Assembly (NCBI GenBank): GCA_946902875.1
Contig: OX336340.1
Coordinates: forward strand, 17,127,566 to 17,191,565
Direction: 5' to 3'
Length of the DNA stretch: 64,000 nt
Origin: Nematopogon swammerdamellus
Lineage: Eukaryota > Arthropoda > Insecta > Lepidoptera > Adelidae
Below the pieces are notes generated by a model. The model did no database searches and had not been told where the DNA came from. It was given only the letters and a program-made list of their open reading frames with translations. Shown here in pieces: positions 1 through 12,185 of the stretch (within the stretch, counting starts at the first letter, position 1; each line of letters begins with the position of its first letter). Position numbers and translations under genes: made by a program.

Positions 1-2163
1 TATACGGTCTTGGTCGAAAACTAGACCCTTCATTGCCGTTTGTGGGCCACGTGGCCGAAGGATGGGTAAATAATATGCTTGTTGTCGGTATATGTACCTA
101 CTACGATCTTGGCCGAAATATAGAACGATTTTCTACTCTTATAATTTAGAAAAGTGGCCGAAAATAGGTAGGTTATTAATTAATTCTCGGCCATTTCTCG
201 GTCATGGAATTTTTTTCTGACCAAAACGCTGTGCCGAGAAATGGATACAAGGTAAACCAAAAGTTCTAGAGTAAAAGAGAACTTGAACTTGCAGCACCTT
301 TTTTTATGGGAAGCTCAACATATGGCGCGTGCCAGACTAACGCAGAGGCGTAGTCCGACGGCGCCCACGGGCATTTGAATATTTACGGTGTAAGACCGAA
401 GACACCAGGAGGTGCGTATATTTTTCAGGATTTTAGGAAGACACGCTTGAGGATGGGTGAGAAAATGAAATAATCGACCGGCTTATGTTTCAGCCTGAAA
501 CCAATATGGGAGTATGTGGAAAGACGGGATATTGGGATTTGTTGGAATGAATTTTGCTGCGTTATTGACTTCTCTCTTCTTTTCTTCTGTTTTCTGGTGC
601 ACGAACATATATATATATAATATATAGTTATCCATATATAATATAGACAGTCATCCTCTTTGGGTTGTTAAAAAATAACTGGTGGTACCTACAGACTTAC
701 ACATTACGTTCTCTACTTTTATTGACTGCTCTGTGCTGTGACTCAACTCGACGACGGCGGACGGCGGCGACGGCGGCGCGGCGCGATGCCGGCGCCCGCC
801 CGGCCCGTGTGTGTCGGCTCGCGGCGCGGCGGCGTCAGCGTCGCGCCGCGCGCCGGGCGAGGCGCGGGGAGCCGCACGGTTCGAGAAGGGTAGTGGAGAA
901 GACGGGAGGTAAAGTAGGCGGAGCTTCTTGCATTATAATCACCTTAAGTACGCTGGGGAAAAACATGAGATGAATGACTCCCCGCTCGGGGCGCTTTATT
1001 AGAAGGGAAGGCCATTATTTTCTCGTGAAGCCTGGATCGAATAAAAATTCACAGGAATTAGGAACCTGATTCGAAGCAATATTTATCCGAATTACATATA
1101 TTGCTGAATTATTTAGTTATGACGCAACAAACGTAAAATACGTAGTACATTTACTTTATGCAAATCACTAGCGAATTCTATACTAGGAAGATAAATACAG
1201 AAATTATTAATTCACTAAATTTAAAATGGGGAAAAAAGTTTCAATCATACTTTCTACTGCAGATATAACGTGGAGATCCGATGTCACTGCCTACCTCACT
1301 GGGAAAGAGGCGTGACGCTTTTTATGTATTCACTACTGTACAGTGAAAAAATATAAAAATAAAATAAATTTATTCATTGAACGAACGTGTAATTTAAAAA
1401 CCACAAGAAGATGTTATCTCAGACTGATTTAGTATGGCTCATGCTTATCTCTCTCGGGTCGAGTGCGCCTGATGATGTCTCGTTACATTAGGCGGAAATT
1501 TGAACTTTATGATAGCCTTAATTTCCATTTGTTTGAAGAAAATTAAGTACATAATTTTCTCATAATAAATGTACAGAGATATTCTCGGAATTTCGACAGT
1601 TTACCGTTTAAGGTGTTTTAGTTTTGCGAAATAAACTTTGTCAAAGATTTTAATAACTCGAAAAATTCAGTTTATCTTCTATCACATAATCATAATTCTG
1701 CTCTGTCGCTTATGACAAGAGGGATAATTTTAAGAATAATATTTTAAAAATTTCAAAGATCACTGAAAAAATATGAATGCATTTTTGTCTAAAAGAAAAA
1801 CAGTCAAGGACTTAAATTTTAAACTCTAAAACATAATAAACAATATATTTTAGCTAATATACCTACAAACGAACAAATGTATTTGAGACATATTGCAGGC
1901 ACAAAAAGAACTCAAAGTCGTCTCGGAATAATCGCAAAACTTTCTTGTTTTCAGCGTACACAAATAACGAGAAGCGCCCGAACGTACTTCGATGCTATCA
2001 TAAATTCTCGCGCCCTGAATAAGAATGAGCCGATGAAAGCGCACACAAGTGTATATGCGAATTCGTTTACGTAAGCACATTCGAACTCCGGTAGGTAAGA
2101 GGCGCAATCCCCGGCAGAAGGCTTTCCCGTAATTTAACTTAATAAATAATAATGTCATGATAC
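1..2163. other. No gene recognised; GC-rich patch at 725-880
   Basis: AT-rich sequence without a convincing coding exon. A sharply GC- and CpG-rich patch at about 725-880, built of CGG/GCG repeats, stands out from its AT-rich surroundings. It could be part of a promoter or an exon, but its translations are low-complexity arginine/alanine runs in every frame and no clear splice-site pair bounds it. I see no RNA gene or recognisable transposon here. Confidence 0.4.
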
Positions 2164-2331
2164 CTGAAGAGGGCATGCCGGGAATACTTGTGGGGTAGCG
2201 GGAGGAAGGTGGGGTTGAGAGGCGGCTCCGTCAGGATGGCGAGTAGGTCCTTGCGCAGAGAGAGTGTAGAGCTGATGTCTGCCTCGGCGAGCATCGTGAA
2301 GCTGTGCCAGTGTGTGTGCAGGAGCGTGGCC
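2164..2331 (-). CDS. Internal exon of an unidentified host gene
   Basis: A 168-nt exon read on the minus strand. It is preceded by a pyrimidine-rich tract ending in TTGTTCCAG (complement of 2332-2340) and followed by a GTATCA donor (complement of 2158-2163). Only one frame is open through the splice sites; it gives about 56 residues with ordinary composition, including THWHSFTMLAEADISS and PLPHKYSRHALFR. The exon enters and leaves in phase 2, so it could be skipped without shifting frame. Its GC content is higher than its surroundings, as expected for conserved coding sequence. I do not recognise the family. No neighbouring exon of the same gene is evident in the window, so the gene probably has long introns and lies mostly to the left. 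Confidence 0.55.
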
Positions 2332-2568
2332 CTGGAACAAGAACACGACACTCGCTCAGTACGCACCTACCGGGGCTCACTTAGACTTAAACACACACGG
2401 TAGAGATCCCACATACACAACCACTACACCAAAATACATTCCGAAATTCTCTTCTCTTCTTATATATTGTACTAGCTTTTGCCCGCGGCTAGTAGTAGAC
2501 TCGGTTTAATAGCAAATACGATTTAAAAGCATGTATGATACTAAAATATCGCTTCTTTTATATTTTCT

Positions 2569-2610
<42 letters not shown>

Positions 2611-2989
2611 TTTACTGTCTTTGATAGGTACTGCTCAACCCTAAAGCCTATTCAGCGTGATAGCATATAGCCTATAGTGAGCCTCAAGAACTACTCATTC
2701 CATTGGTACAAACCGCATGAAAATCTCTTGAGTGGTTCCGGAGTTTACCCCAAACATACATACATAGAGACAGACGTTGCCTTTTATATGAAGTAGAGAA
2801 GAGATAGAGATAAAGAAAGAGATAATTTAGTTTTGCAATTGAGTATAGTGCTCTTACTGAACATTCTAGCTGGGGTGTGTTGTGTAGTCAACGTACTGAC
2901 TTTACGAATATAGGTTTCACTAAAAAATTCACTTGAGCAAAACGCATCGAGCAAAGGCTAGTCATGAGTAACGTTAAAAATAATTTTGA
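2332..2989. other. Intronic or intergenic; (CT)n microsatellite
   Basis: Contains a TCTC dinucleotide run at about 2573-2605 and, at about 2470-2490, a short version of the CCCGCGGC motif scattered through this window. No gene is visible. Confidence 0.5.
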
Positions 2990-3335
2990 CTGAAACTCGC
3001 GTATTCGTACATACATACATACATACCACACGCTGTATACCGACAAATCGGGGTAAGAAGAATAAGCGGTGTTGTTCTGCAAGGACTCCGGTAAATTACA
3101 TGACTTAACTGACCACCACATTTAGCAAATTCAGACAAGATACATAACTATATCAAGCAGCAAGTAAACACGAAAACCCACCTGCTGTACGACTCGATGA
3201 AAGGACCGTGCCAAGGTGATAGGTGGCTATCCTTTCGCCAAGGCAGCTTGTCCTCATCCTTTAGTCACCTTTTATGGCATGCACAGGGTGAGATGCAGTA
3301 GGGTTATTCTTTTTAAGTGCCGGCCCCACGCGGTA
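2990..3335 (-). mobile_element. SINE-C copy (minus strand)
   Basis: On the minus strand this reads from a head containing ATTCTTTTTAAGTGCCGGCCCC (complement), through a zone corresponding to CCTTTCGCCAAGG / CACCTGCTG, to an end with a CATA-type microsatellite near 3008-3026. The same order of blocks recurs at 9825-10060 (-), 17785-18110 (+) and, as a fragment, 62045-62155 (+). It is therefore a dispersed, probably non-autonomous retroelement. Borders are approximate and I saw no target duplication. Confidence 0.6.
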
Positions 3336-3629
3336 CGCATTCGTCTATTTGAAAAATGATCGAAGCGCCGCACCTCACCCGTTTGGATCGCTCATTCACC
3401 ATAAATACCAATTTGTAAGTACAGTGGCGCGCAGTTGTAGGTATCCGAGGCAAAAGCCCGGGAAGCTTGTTAATTGTTAATATCGGTCATAGCTCCTTCT
3501 CCGCCCGCGCCCGCCCGCGCATCCCTACTTTTGCTCAGCCCTAAGGCGGATCTTTTTCATATATAAAACGTCTCTTTCAAGTGCAATACAATTTTTTTTC
3601 GTAGTTCAAAGTTGATTTCTTTTTTTTTT

Positions 3630-3950
3630 TAATGAAACTGACATGGTTTGCTACATAACCAACAACATCCGTGATTTCAGCCCATAACACCGGGTGAACT
3701 TGGTGCCACGTCAGTGCTTCCCTTCGGTCGTGTCGGCTACACTGAACTGGACGGAAAACACAAACTATATACGTAGCCGTTTCGACCGACCTTTCATTCA
3801 GTGCGGTGGTACCAACCCGGGCGGGTTAAACCCTACCACCTAGTAATATAAGAAGGGAGTCATATCCCTTAGTCGCCTTTTACGACATACACGGGGAGAG
3901 ATGCAGTGGGGCTATTCTTTTTAAAGTACCGTTTTTTACTTCAAAGTTTG
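3630..3950 (-). mobile_element. SINE-A body with SINE-C-type head (minus strand)
   Basis: The 3' end (T-run and AATGAAACTGACATGG at 3618-3646) begins the SINE-A body seen in about twelve places. Going upstream of the element, the body joins at about 3845 to a block with CCTTAGTCGCC and GGGGAGAGATGCAGTGGGG. That block is the head of the unrelated SINE-C family, so this is a chimeric or modular SINE, like the copies at 14568, 52340 and 56545. Confidence 0.65.
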
Positions 3951-4289
3951 ATACTTCAAACTATATTGTGCGACTTTACATAAAGATCATAATGATAAAA
4001 AAGATAACAATACAAATATAGTAAAGATACAACATAAGAACATAACGATAATAATATAAAAACATTTAGAAAGTGTTTGAATTTTACTGTAGATTCTCTT
4101 TGACCCAGATGCGAAAATATATTCCAAAATCCTTATGAAATTTGCTGGTGGACGCATTTGGGGATAAAAGTGCCCAGGCATTTAGGATGGCAATAGCCAT
4201 TCAGCGGGCGAACGCAGTCTCGGTTTAAGAGACATTGCCGTAGAGGAAGGTTTTTATAAAGTTTTTTATAAAATAATTTTCTTACTTTT

Positions 4290-4513
4290 ATTGGTCTTTT
4301 ATTCACAGAACCGGGAAAATGTGGAACGCACTCCCTGCCCATCTATTTCCTCCCAAGTACAGCCTGGGGTTTTTCAAAAGGGGCGTGAAAAGGCTCCTGT
4401 CAGGCCGGCATGGCATTCGCAATCCTCGTGCATCACAGAATGTCCATGGGCATCGTTAGACACCTACTTATAGGTGAAACGATGCCACATGTCGCGCTAT
4501 CAATAAAAAAAAA
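4290..4513 (+). mobile_element. 3' end fragment of the LINE family found at 23.6 kb
   Basis: About 220 bp matching, in the opposite orientation, the coding end and 3' UTR of the minus-strand LINE at 23559-23790. Shared blocks include TATTCACAGAACCGGG, AGCCTGGGG and CATGTCGCGCTATC, followed by an A-run. It is a 5'-truncated copy, as expected for target-primed reverse transcription, and has no coding potential left. Confidence 0.75.
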
Positions 4514-4997
4514 CTGTTTTCATTTGTAAATGTTTTTAATTTCTATTATTCTTTCTCCAATAAATTATTTCCAAATCTAAAAAAAAAAAAAATAAAAATT
4601 TTACTCGTAATAGAAATTACAAAAATATTCAATATCGCTTCGTGCGATAGTCCAAACAGTATGTCCAAAAAATTTAGACATTAAAACATGCCGACAAATG
4701 TGTGGAAGTCCTGTGTTTGGATAGTTGGACGAGCATTTGGTAAACTTTCATATCACAGGAATTTAGACGAGCAACACAAGAGCGCGACATTACACCCGCT
4801 CTCTCAACAAACATCGACCCGGGTCGCCGAGCGAGTGAGCCGATGCATTTTTAACCGACTTCAAAAAAATGAGGAGCTTCCAATTCAACTGTATTTTCTA
4901 CAGAAATTATCTCGGCATGTCAGTAATGGGTGTGGAGTCCCTGCGAGTGTAAACATTAAGTGGGACTTCCCACTATATTTACATTCATGAGCGCCCT

Positions 4998-5265
4998 AGA
5001 TTTTTTTTATGGAAACTGACACGGTTGGCTACATCACCTACAACATCCGTGATGGATGACAGCCCATAACACCGGGTGAACTAGGTGCCATGTCAGTGCT
5101 TCCCTTCATTTCATGTCTGGTACACTGACTGAACTGGACGGAAAACATGAACTATTTACATAGGTGGCGGGTTAAACCCTACCACCTACTAAAATGGAAA
5201 GGGACCTACAGTTTTACGTGGAATCCGAACCACGGCCAGCCCTTACGCACGATATACTGAAGTAT
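4998..5265 (-). mobile_element. SINE-A copy (minus strand), partial
   Basis: Begins with a T-run and ATGGAAACTGACACGG (about 5001-5025) and includes CCATAACACCGGGTGAAC and GGCGGGTTAAACCC, which are diagnostic of the SINE-A body. It ends near 5265 in sequence matching the complement of the B-box zone (GGAATCCGAACCACGG). The tRNA-like 5' head is mostly lost. Confidence 0.65.
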
Positions 5266-6267
5266 CTGTAAGGTATAGGAGTAGGATTTATTTGTCAATA
5301 TTTTCATATATATTTGTCAATTTATTTAATTTGTCATTCATATACATAGGTACATAACGAGGGCTTACTTCAAGAATGCACTATGTCAAAAAAAATCGAT
5401 TTAGACTTAAATATACAGTTTTGTTCATTATTTCATGCGCTACATTCTTCAAAAACACACTAAGTCGTACACTGACGAGATCCAAAGATAGCTATAGCAT
5501 TAAGTCATAATATAACTACTTTGTACAAGCAAAAAGCACTAAATGACATGATTCGAATAGAATGGCACTAAGTTTTGATTATTGTTGAAATTATAGTCAA
5601 CGTAAATACACTAAGTACAATTTAGTGCCTTACTGTAAATGTTTTTTAGGTTAATCGCAAAATGTAATTCTTCTGAAATGCATTAAGTCTACTTAGTGTT
5701 ATTTCACAAATACAACTTCGATAATTCGTGGTAGAATACTATTCTACAAGAAAGCATTAAGTGACTTAATGCATTTCATGTTGCGGTTTTGGCTTACTTA
5801 GACTTAATGAAATCATTTTCAAAAAGACATTATGTCACTTAGTGCATTTACGAAGACGCGATTTTTAGAAACGTCGTCGTCAAAACTTAGTGCGAAAAGC
5901 ACTAAGTCGGACTTAATGTATTCTTGGCGATATTACTTGAAGTGGTGGTTGTTAAGAACTACACTGGCCGATGCATTAAGTCGACATAAATTAGAATTGT
6001 GTGCTTGCAATACTGAACCGTGGATGGCACCTCAAGCATTCGCTGAGTGAATTTGTTAGTGAGCTGTTGTAATTTGAGGTTATCTAGTTAAAAAAGATTT
6101 TTTTTTAGCAAGATGAAGCGTTTTCTCTCTGGTAATCGTAATAGATAGATGAAGATCAACACAACTAGTTTAGTAGCAGCCACCATTTTAATTCACTGAA
6201 AAATTATAATCCCGTAAAACTGTCTTTTTAATCAACGATTCAATTAGAGAAGCTTTAGAGGTTCGCC

Positions 6268-6317
6268 TGCATAGATATTACCTCCAAGGAAATATCCTTG
6301 GAGGTAATATCTATGCA
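6268..6317. repeat. Perfect 23-bp inverted repeat (hairpin)
   Basis: The 23 bases at 6268-6290 are the exact reverse complement of 6295-6317, separated by a 4-nt loop. The hairpin sits inside the TIR element just upstream of the LINE relic. Confidence 0.8.
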
Positions 6318-6499
6318 CGGATTGTATGCGGTACACCCACGACCACCATTGAAGCCATACTATGTCAACGCTAGACCTATGTGTCAAACAGGAGGCAGCG
6401 GCGTCCGCATTCAGACTCAAGGCACTATGATTATGAAAAGGGGACGAACCGGTAAAGCACACAAGTGTTCTGCACACGGTGTGCAGTGAACTACCCTTA

Positions 6500-7285
6500 T
6501 TAATGACCAACCCCCGGCCCATCTAGTGAGACGGAACTAAGAATCTTCACAGACGGGTCAAGGACAAGCAGCTGGACCGGTGCGGGCATTTTCTCATGTC
6601 ATGAGCTGAACATTAATAGATCAGTACGACTTGGTGCACACTCAACAGTTTTCCAAATGTAAGTAATCGGGGTGCTACAAGCGGCAACCGCTGGGACTGA
6701 TATGGGCGTATGTCATGTACACTGCACTACAACGAAGAGGCTCTAGAACTATACCCATAGGAGCGGAACCCGTGATAATGTCGTCAGCAAGCATACAGAA
6801 AACTTGGTTAAACTTGGACTTGGTTGCACGCGTCGACATCACGGAAACACAGGGACAGATGGAAGGGCCTCTCAGAGTGCAGACAGTCGAGAGCTGCTCT
6901 TCCTAAACCAGACCGAAGGCTGGCTCTGAAGCTTATCAATCTGGCCCGGGCTAAGCTGAGAATAGCCGTTGATCTTATGAGCGGCAACTGCTCACTAAAT
7001 AAATATCTACACACTGTGGTTATTACGAATAGCCCACTGTGCAGGGAATGTTTGGCGACGAATGAAATGACCGAGCATGTTTTGTTGGAGTGCAGTGTGC
7101 TTGACAACCAACGATTCTCCATCTTCCGTTGCAGAGGTCTGCAAACGACCCAGTCGACTTGTGGCTTTCTTCCATGAAAGCCTTTCTTCCATGACATAGG
7201 CTGGCTGGGGTAGCTGGAGATCGCAGGGTTTTGCACGAAGGTCCTCAACCAAGCGGGACTAGTTTGCAGGCCTAGAGCCAATCCC
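6500..7285 (+). pseudogene. Decayed LINE fragment with RNase H domain and C-terminal CCHC-like region
   Basis: Scattered frames on the + strand encode a FTDGSRTSSWTGAGIF block near 6545-6590, the usual start of the RNase H domain of I/R1-group LINEs. Further on (6905-7120) comes an SLNKYLHT...SPLCRECLA...EHVLLECS stretch, with the cysteine/histidine pattern typical of the C-terminal end of such ORFs. Frameshifts and stops separate the blocks, so it is dead. It lies entirely inside the TIR element at 5358-7612 and must have been captured by it or inserted into it. It differs from the LINE at 23.6-42.4 kb, whose visible 3' region has no RNase H. Confidence 0.6.
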
Positions 7286-7612
7286 AAACCAAACCACCAA
7301 CCACAGCTGTCTTTTTCATTAAATTACTATAAGACTTAACGCAGTATTTTTATTTTACTGCAAAATTAACAGTCAAACAAAATACACTAAGTCAGTACCT
7401 TCTCCTACACTTTTGAATAAAAAGTGCTATTGTGTGAACATATATTTTTTTCATTAATAACATTGTTAACCTCGATAGATAATAAATCTCGGTACATAAT
7501 ACTGATATTGTAAATATAAGTAGAATTTTTTATAAATTTTTTGTAAACTTTAAATCTTGATTATCTCAAAACTACTTTTTCTGACTTAATGCATTCTTGA
7601 AGTAAGCCCTCG

Positions 7613-8647
7613 ATAATATGTTGTTAAGTTGAGCAGTGAAAAAACGTATTCAAAGAACCAAATGGAATAATAAATATAATAAATATTTCATTTCATTTCA
7701 GAAATTTTGCTAAACGATCGATCGGTCAAACAAGTAGGCCGGCAACAGCGTTAGCACGTAACACAACTTCCAAACGTCAAGTAAGACACAATGTTTTCGT
7801 AGACTTCCCCCGGTTTAACATTGATGAAATTGAATGAGAAAGACCACGAACCGTGAAAATTACGAATTTCACAAAAAATATATATAAATATTGGGAAGGT
7901 TTACCCTCGGGCCTCGTCTCTAGAGGCGAGCGTAGAACACGTACTGTCGGTGTTGTGGGGCGAGACACGTTTCACACGACTCCCGACCCCCTTACGATAA
8001 ATACGTAGAATTTAAAACGTACGCGCGCGCCCGGGGCTCGCGAACCCTCGTGGAGTAGATTAGAGGCTCTCGCGCGCGAATAAGGCTTGATTTGAACGGA
8101 GCAAATTACGCACAAACATTCGGTGGCGGCTGTCAAAATATTTTGTGACCCGTTTATATTTAAATACAAATTGGTTCGTTACAGATTGGTAGCGAATGCA
8201 TAACGACATTTACTTAAAGTTTCTTTGCTTAGAATGTAGATTTCATTTTGTGTGTATATAACGATTTTGCCCATTTTCAATTTCATCATAATCTCTTTGT
8301 TGTACTTGCCTCGGCCCACTTTATTATACTTGGTATAGTAAGTAGGTACATTTTGGTTTTTAAATTGTCAGTTCGCTCGCTTTATCTTCCTTCATCGGAG
8401 ATTACACACTTTTCAAAATATTTTAGTTTTACATAAAATCATTCAACATGAAGCAGCTTGCGATGAAATATTTTTTTTTATTCTGTTATCACATTTTCTA
8501 TCAAATTGTTCGGTGAAAATGATTTTGGTTCGGCGAGAAATTAACTTCACAAATAATAGTTATAAACGGCATTACTAAACCTGAACCAAAATTATACGGT
8601 CACCACATAAAATATTACACATGCTCATTCATAAAATAAGCTACATT
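7613..8647. other. No gene recognised
   Basis: AT-rich except for a moderately GC-rich patch at about 7910-8110. No supported ORF, RNA gene or familiar repeat. Confidence 0.4.
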
Positions 8648-9013
8648 TAGCTGTAGCTCAGTGGTGTGGTCGGTCAACTGTTATTAAGCACACCTGGGCG
8701 CGGTCAGTACTTGGTTGGGTGACCGTTGGAAGCTGACCGTGGTTCGGATTCCAAGTAAAACTGTATGTAGGTCCCTTCCCTTCTTACCTTACTAGGTGTA
8801 GGGTTAATCCCGCTCGGGTTGATACCAACGCAGTGAATGAAACGTCGGTCGAAACGAATATGTAAATAGTTCGTGTTTTCCAGTCACTTCAGTGTAGCCG
8901 ACATGAAATGAAGGGAAGCACTGACATGGCACCTAGTTCACCCGGTGTTATGGGCTGACATCACGGATGTTGTAGGTGATGCAGCCAACCGTGTCAGTTT
9001 CCATAAAAAAAAA
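8648..9013 (+). mobile_element. SINE-A, near full length
   Basis: Starts with a tRNA-like head: TAGCTCAGTGGTGTGG resembles an A box, and GGTTCGGATTCC about 80 nt later resembles a B box. These would form an internal RNA polymerase III promoter. The body follows (AACGTCGGTCGAAACG, GGGAAGCACTGACATGGC, CACCCGGTGTTATGGGC, GTGTCAGTTTCCATAAA), ending in an A-run at about 9004-9012. At about 365 bp this is one of the most complete copies of the commonest SINE in the window. Confidence 0.75.
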
Positions 9014-9354
9014 CGCAAGTGCTTGAATGTGCCTAACCGAGTTTCACTCGGGCGAGAGAGGCTTAGAGGCGTCTCAACGACTACCCTTCGTTCATCATAC
9101 ATCAGACACCGCCTACTCGTCAAGTTTCCACGGAGGACGATTTGAAATGCCTGAACGGCCTCGCGAAAGAGCCACGTTTTCAATTTTCGGCCTCGTTTGC
9201 TTTTATGATACTTGGCAGGGGCACTGCAATCTCCACACGAGACACTTTATCACATTACCTAAAGAAATAACGCTCTCCTGTGAAGAAGACTTTTGTAGTC
9301 CGTTCTGAGTTAAGGATTGAGTATTTTATTCAGTGCTTTCTCGATTATTTTAGA

Positions 9355-9752
9355 GCGGCGGGCGGTCGGCGCGGTCTTGGCTTGAACTCTTGATTTCAAG
9401 GTCCGAGGTTTGATTTCAGCCGACAGGCACCATATGAGTTTTTTTCTGACAGAAAAAATTACGTGCATACCTAGAAACGCTGACTTCACCGTTCGGAACC
9501 GATGTAAAACTGTAGGTTCATTCACTTGCCCCTTACTAGATGGTAGGCTCAAATTGTAGCCGACTGGGTTGGTACTGCAGTAACTGGAGCTAAGTTGCAT
9601 GGGCTCGCCTCTAGTTCAGTAGATATAGCCAGCAATCCAAAGTGCAGCCCCTGCTATGGCACCTACCTTCTCGGAGCCGATATTGGCTGGTTGTAGCATG
9701 TGCTCTGGGCCCTATGACTCCACCAGTCATAAAGGATTATAAAAAAAAAAAG
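9355..9752 (+). mobile_element. SINE-B copy, near full length
   Basis: A tRNA-like head with GGTTTGATTTC as a degenerate B box (about 9408-9418) is followed by a body containing GGTAGGCTCAAATTGTAGCC and GATATTGGCTGG, ending in an A-run at 9739-9750. The 3' two-thirds matches the insertion that interrupts the Polinton major capsid gene (36780-37060), so this copy helps define what is foreign there. Confidence 0.65.
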
Positions 9753-9824
9753 ATCTCCTCAACGAATGTTGCATTTTCTTCATAAAGATAAAACGAAATA
9801 AAATTAAAATACCTATATTATCTT

Positions 9825-10060
9825 TGCATACATACATAACGCACGTATATCGAGAAGAGTAATCGGTGTTGTGCTGGCAAGTAAGTTACAGCACAACACC
9901 GGCTACCACGTTTCGTAAAGTATTCGGACAAGATAATCAAGCACCAAGAAAGGCACGAAGTCCCACCTGCTGCGTGACTCGGCGGGACGACTGTGCCAAA
10001 GTGAAATGTGTTTAGCCTGTCGCCCTTTAGCACGGCACCTTGTTCTTATCCTTATCTTTG
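9825..10060 (-). mobile_element. SINE-C fragment (minus strand)
   Basis: Same block order as the copy at 2990-3335: a CATACATA-type end, GTTGTGCTGGCAAGTAAG, CACCACGTTTCG-like and CCCACCTGCTG blocks, then the CCTTTAGCACGGC zone. Truncated at the head. Confidence 0.55.
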
Positions 10061-12185
10061 CATAAACAGTTGAAATTCGGCAGAAATGATAACCTATGTA
10101 TGGTATTTCAAACACTAGTTTTGTCCGCGGCCCCGCTAGTGGTATTTAATGTTGGTCTAACAGCTAAGCTCTGGCAGTTACATTTTGCCCGATTGATACA
10201 CTTCGCTCATCTGTTACTAATCTAATAGGTACCTATACTAACTATCAATATTTGTCAAAATTTGGCTCAACTGTGCATTATTATTATTGAATTAGGGGCT
10301 TTCCTTCCTCGTACTCAACTAAATATTTCGCCGCTGTTAAATAATTTATAATCTGTATGCTTACTAACTTTGAAATCCAGGAGCATTAGGCGCTCCCGGG
10401 AACTTCGTATAAGAGATGACATATTCGAGAGAGGAAGCGAAGCATGATGCTTTTTATACTTCTTAAAAGAAATCAAAATAATAGAAGGGGCGCCGACTCG
10501 TCGAACAGGTGAAATATGCTATGTTAAAGGTGTGTACACAGACAATATTAGAATTAATGTGATATGTGTATCGCTGTCGTCTAGACCTTTTCCTCAGCTC
10601 ATCTGATATTATGTAAAGAAAGAAAGAAAGAAAGAGAGAAAAAAAGAAAAAAAAACGTTTATTCAACTAAAACAATATAAAATAACATAAATGAAAATAA
10701 TCAACATACATTTTTTTAAGCTGAAAAAACAGCTAAAAAATAGCACAGGCCGACGCACGATGATGCAAAACCTAACAAACAAATGTTTCGCGTAACCATA
10801 AAAAGAAAAAAAAAGTAGGTAAATCCGGCTGGTTTTGAGTCTGCCCCCTCACATTAAAACACAAACAAATTTGATTTAATCAAGTAAATTAAACCAAAAC
10901 ATAATTATATTTTATGCAATTATGGTAACCACAATATGTATTTAAATTATATGGATGTATATTGAAATATGAGACATACATTGAATTAAATGCCTGTCAC
11001 TTGTGGACGTGCGTATTTTATTATGAACATGCGTGTTATACGAACTTACGAGCCGGGTCATGCTGATTGTGTGAATTTTTTGAAGTTATACTTCTATGAG
11101 CGGGTTATGAAAATAGGGAGTAAAATGAGAAAAACAAAACCGACAGAGTGTCACCATTAGATTTTTCGAATAAAAACCGGTGCTGCAGGATATACAAGCG
11201 GTAATTCGTTATTCGTCATTTATAGGTCGCGGTAGCCTTGTGGTTTAGAAGTCGTCTTCTTGATAGAACAAGTGTCGCGTAGGCAGACACGAGTTCGAAT
11301 ACCGACTTCTAGGTTTATTTCTCTTTTATTTATTTTTTAATACATACTTTCTTCACATAACTTTTAATGTAATATACTTCCACCGAAAATTACTCTCACC
11401 GAAAAATGCGTAGAAGCTTAGCTTCTTAGTTTTTTTAATCATGCCAAAGAAGTATAACTTCTAACGCGCGTACATAAGTACTAACACGCTTCAATTGTTT
11501 TATTACATATGTTAGGCGCAAAGTTAATTGTAGGCAATGTATGACAAATAGTTTATTGTTCATTTCATTATTTCATCCATATGTAGCCCCGATGTTGCTT
11601 ATATGATGTAACCTCGGAGGTAACCTACACTTGAGTACGTCAAATATACCGCAATAACATTTCTATTCTTTTGAATATGTTTGCTTCTCTCAGATGTGGC
11701 AGGTGCATTACGCTGTGTACTCTTCCCAAGATACTCGTAGATAATAACTGGAGTACGAGTAAAGCTTTGCACTTTTCTCGGCAAAACATTTTGAAACTTT
11801 ACTTGAACGTGTATTGAACGTGAAAAGAATTTATAAGCTGTACCTACTTTTATGTAGTTTTACTGTAAGTTAAATGCTAAAATTTACAATCTCTTTTATA
11901 AATTAAATTTTTTTTTTACAATTAGTAAAAGTAAATACCTATAAGTAAGAACCTGAGGTAAGACTATAAAGTATAAAGTATAAGTAAGACTAGAAAGTAT
12001 TGCAATAAACGATCTAACAAAAATATATTCACACACAGCAAACATACGTTAATGAACGCAATATTACCGGGTAAAGATTTAAATGTCGCCGATGCATGAC
12101 CAGCAGCTCGTCACACAGATAATGATCATAGTAAGAAAAAATAAATAAGTTGAAACATTTATAAAACCCGATTGCTAAAATATTG
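10061..12185. other. No gene recognised; GAAA microsatellite and tRNA-like SINE head
   Basis: Contains an AGAAAGAAAG run at about 10614-10655. At 11222-11312 there is a block with A-box-like TAGCCTTGTGGTTTAG and B-box-like GAGTTCGAATACC spacing. It lacks a foldable acceptor stem, so it is probably the head of a tRNA-derived SINE rather than a tRNA gene. Nothing else is supported. Confidence 0.4.

Larger units (their letters stand above)
5358..7612. mobile_element. 2.26-kb TIR DNA element with internal CACTAAGT repeats
   Basis: The ends are inverted copies: CGAGGGCTTACTTCAAGAAT at 5358-5377 and its reverse complement at 7593-7612, extending imperfectly to about 30 bp. ATAA stands directly outside both ends (5354-5357 and 7613-7616), which fits a short target duplication. 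The outer portions (5370-6010 and 7320-7600) carry many dispersed copies of a short block around ACTTAATGCA / CACTAAGT in both orientations, giving a foldback-like structure. The middle is occupied by a decayed LINE fragment. No transposase is visible, so the element is presumably non-autonomous. I cannot assign a superfamily. Confidence 0.7.

Noticed and set aside
665..973. 102-codon arginine/alanine-rich ORF
   Set aside because: Low-complexity product of a CGG-rich patch; no support from splice sites or composition outside the patch.
11222..11312. tRNA gene
   Set aside because: A- and B-box-like words are present but no acceptor stem or anticodon arm can be formed. More likely a SINE head.
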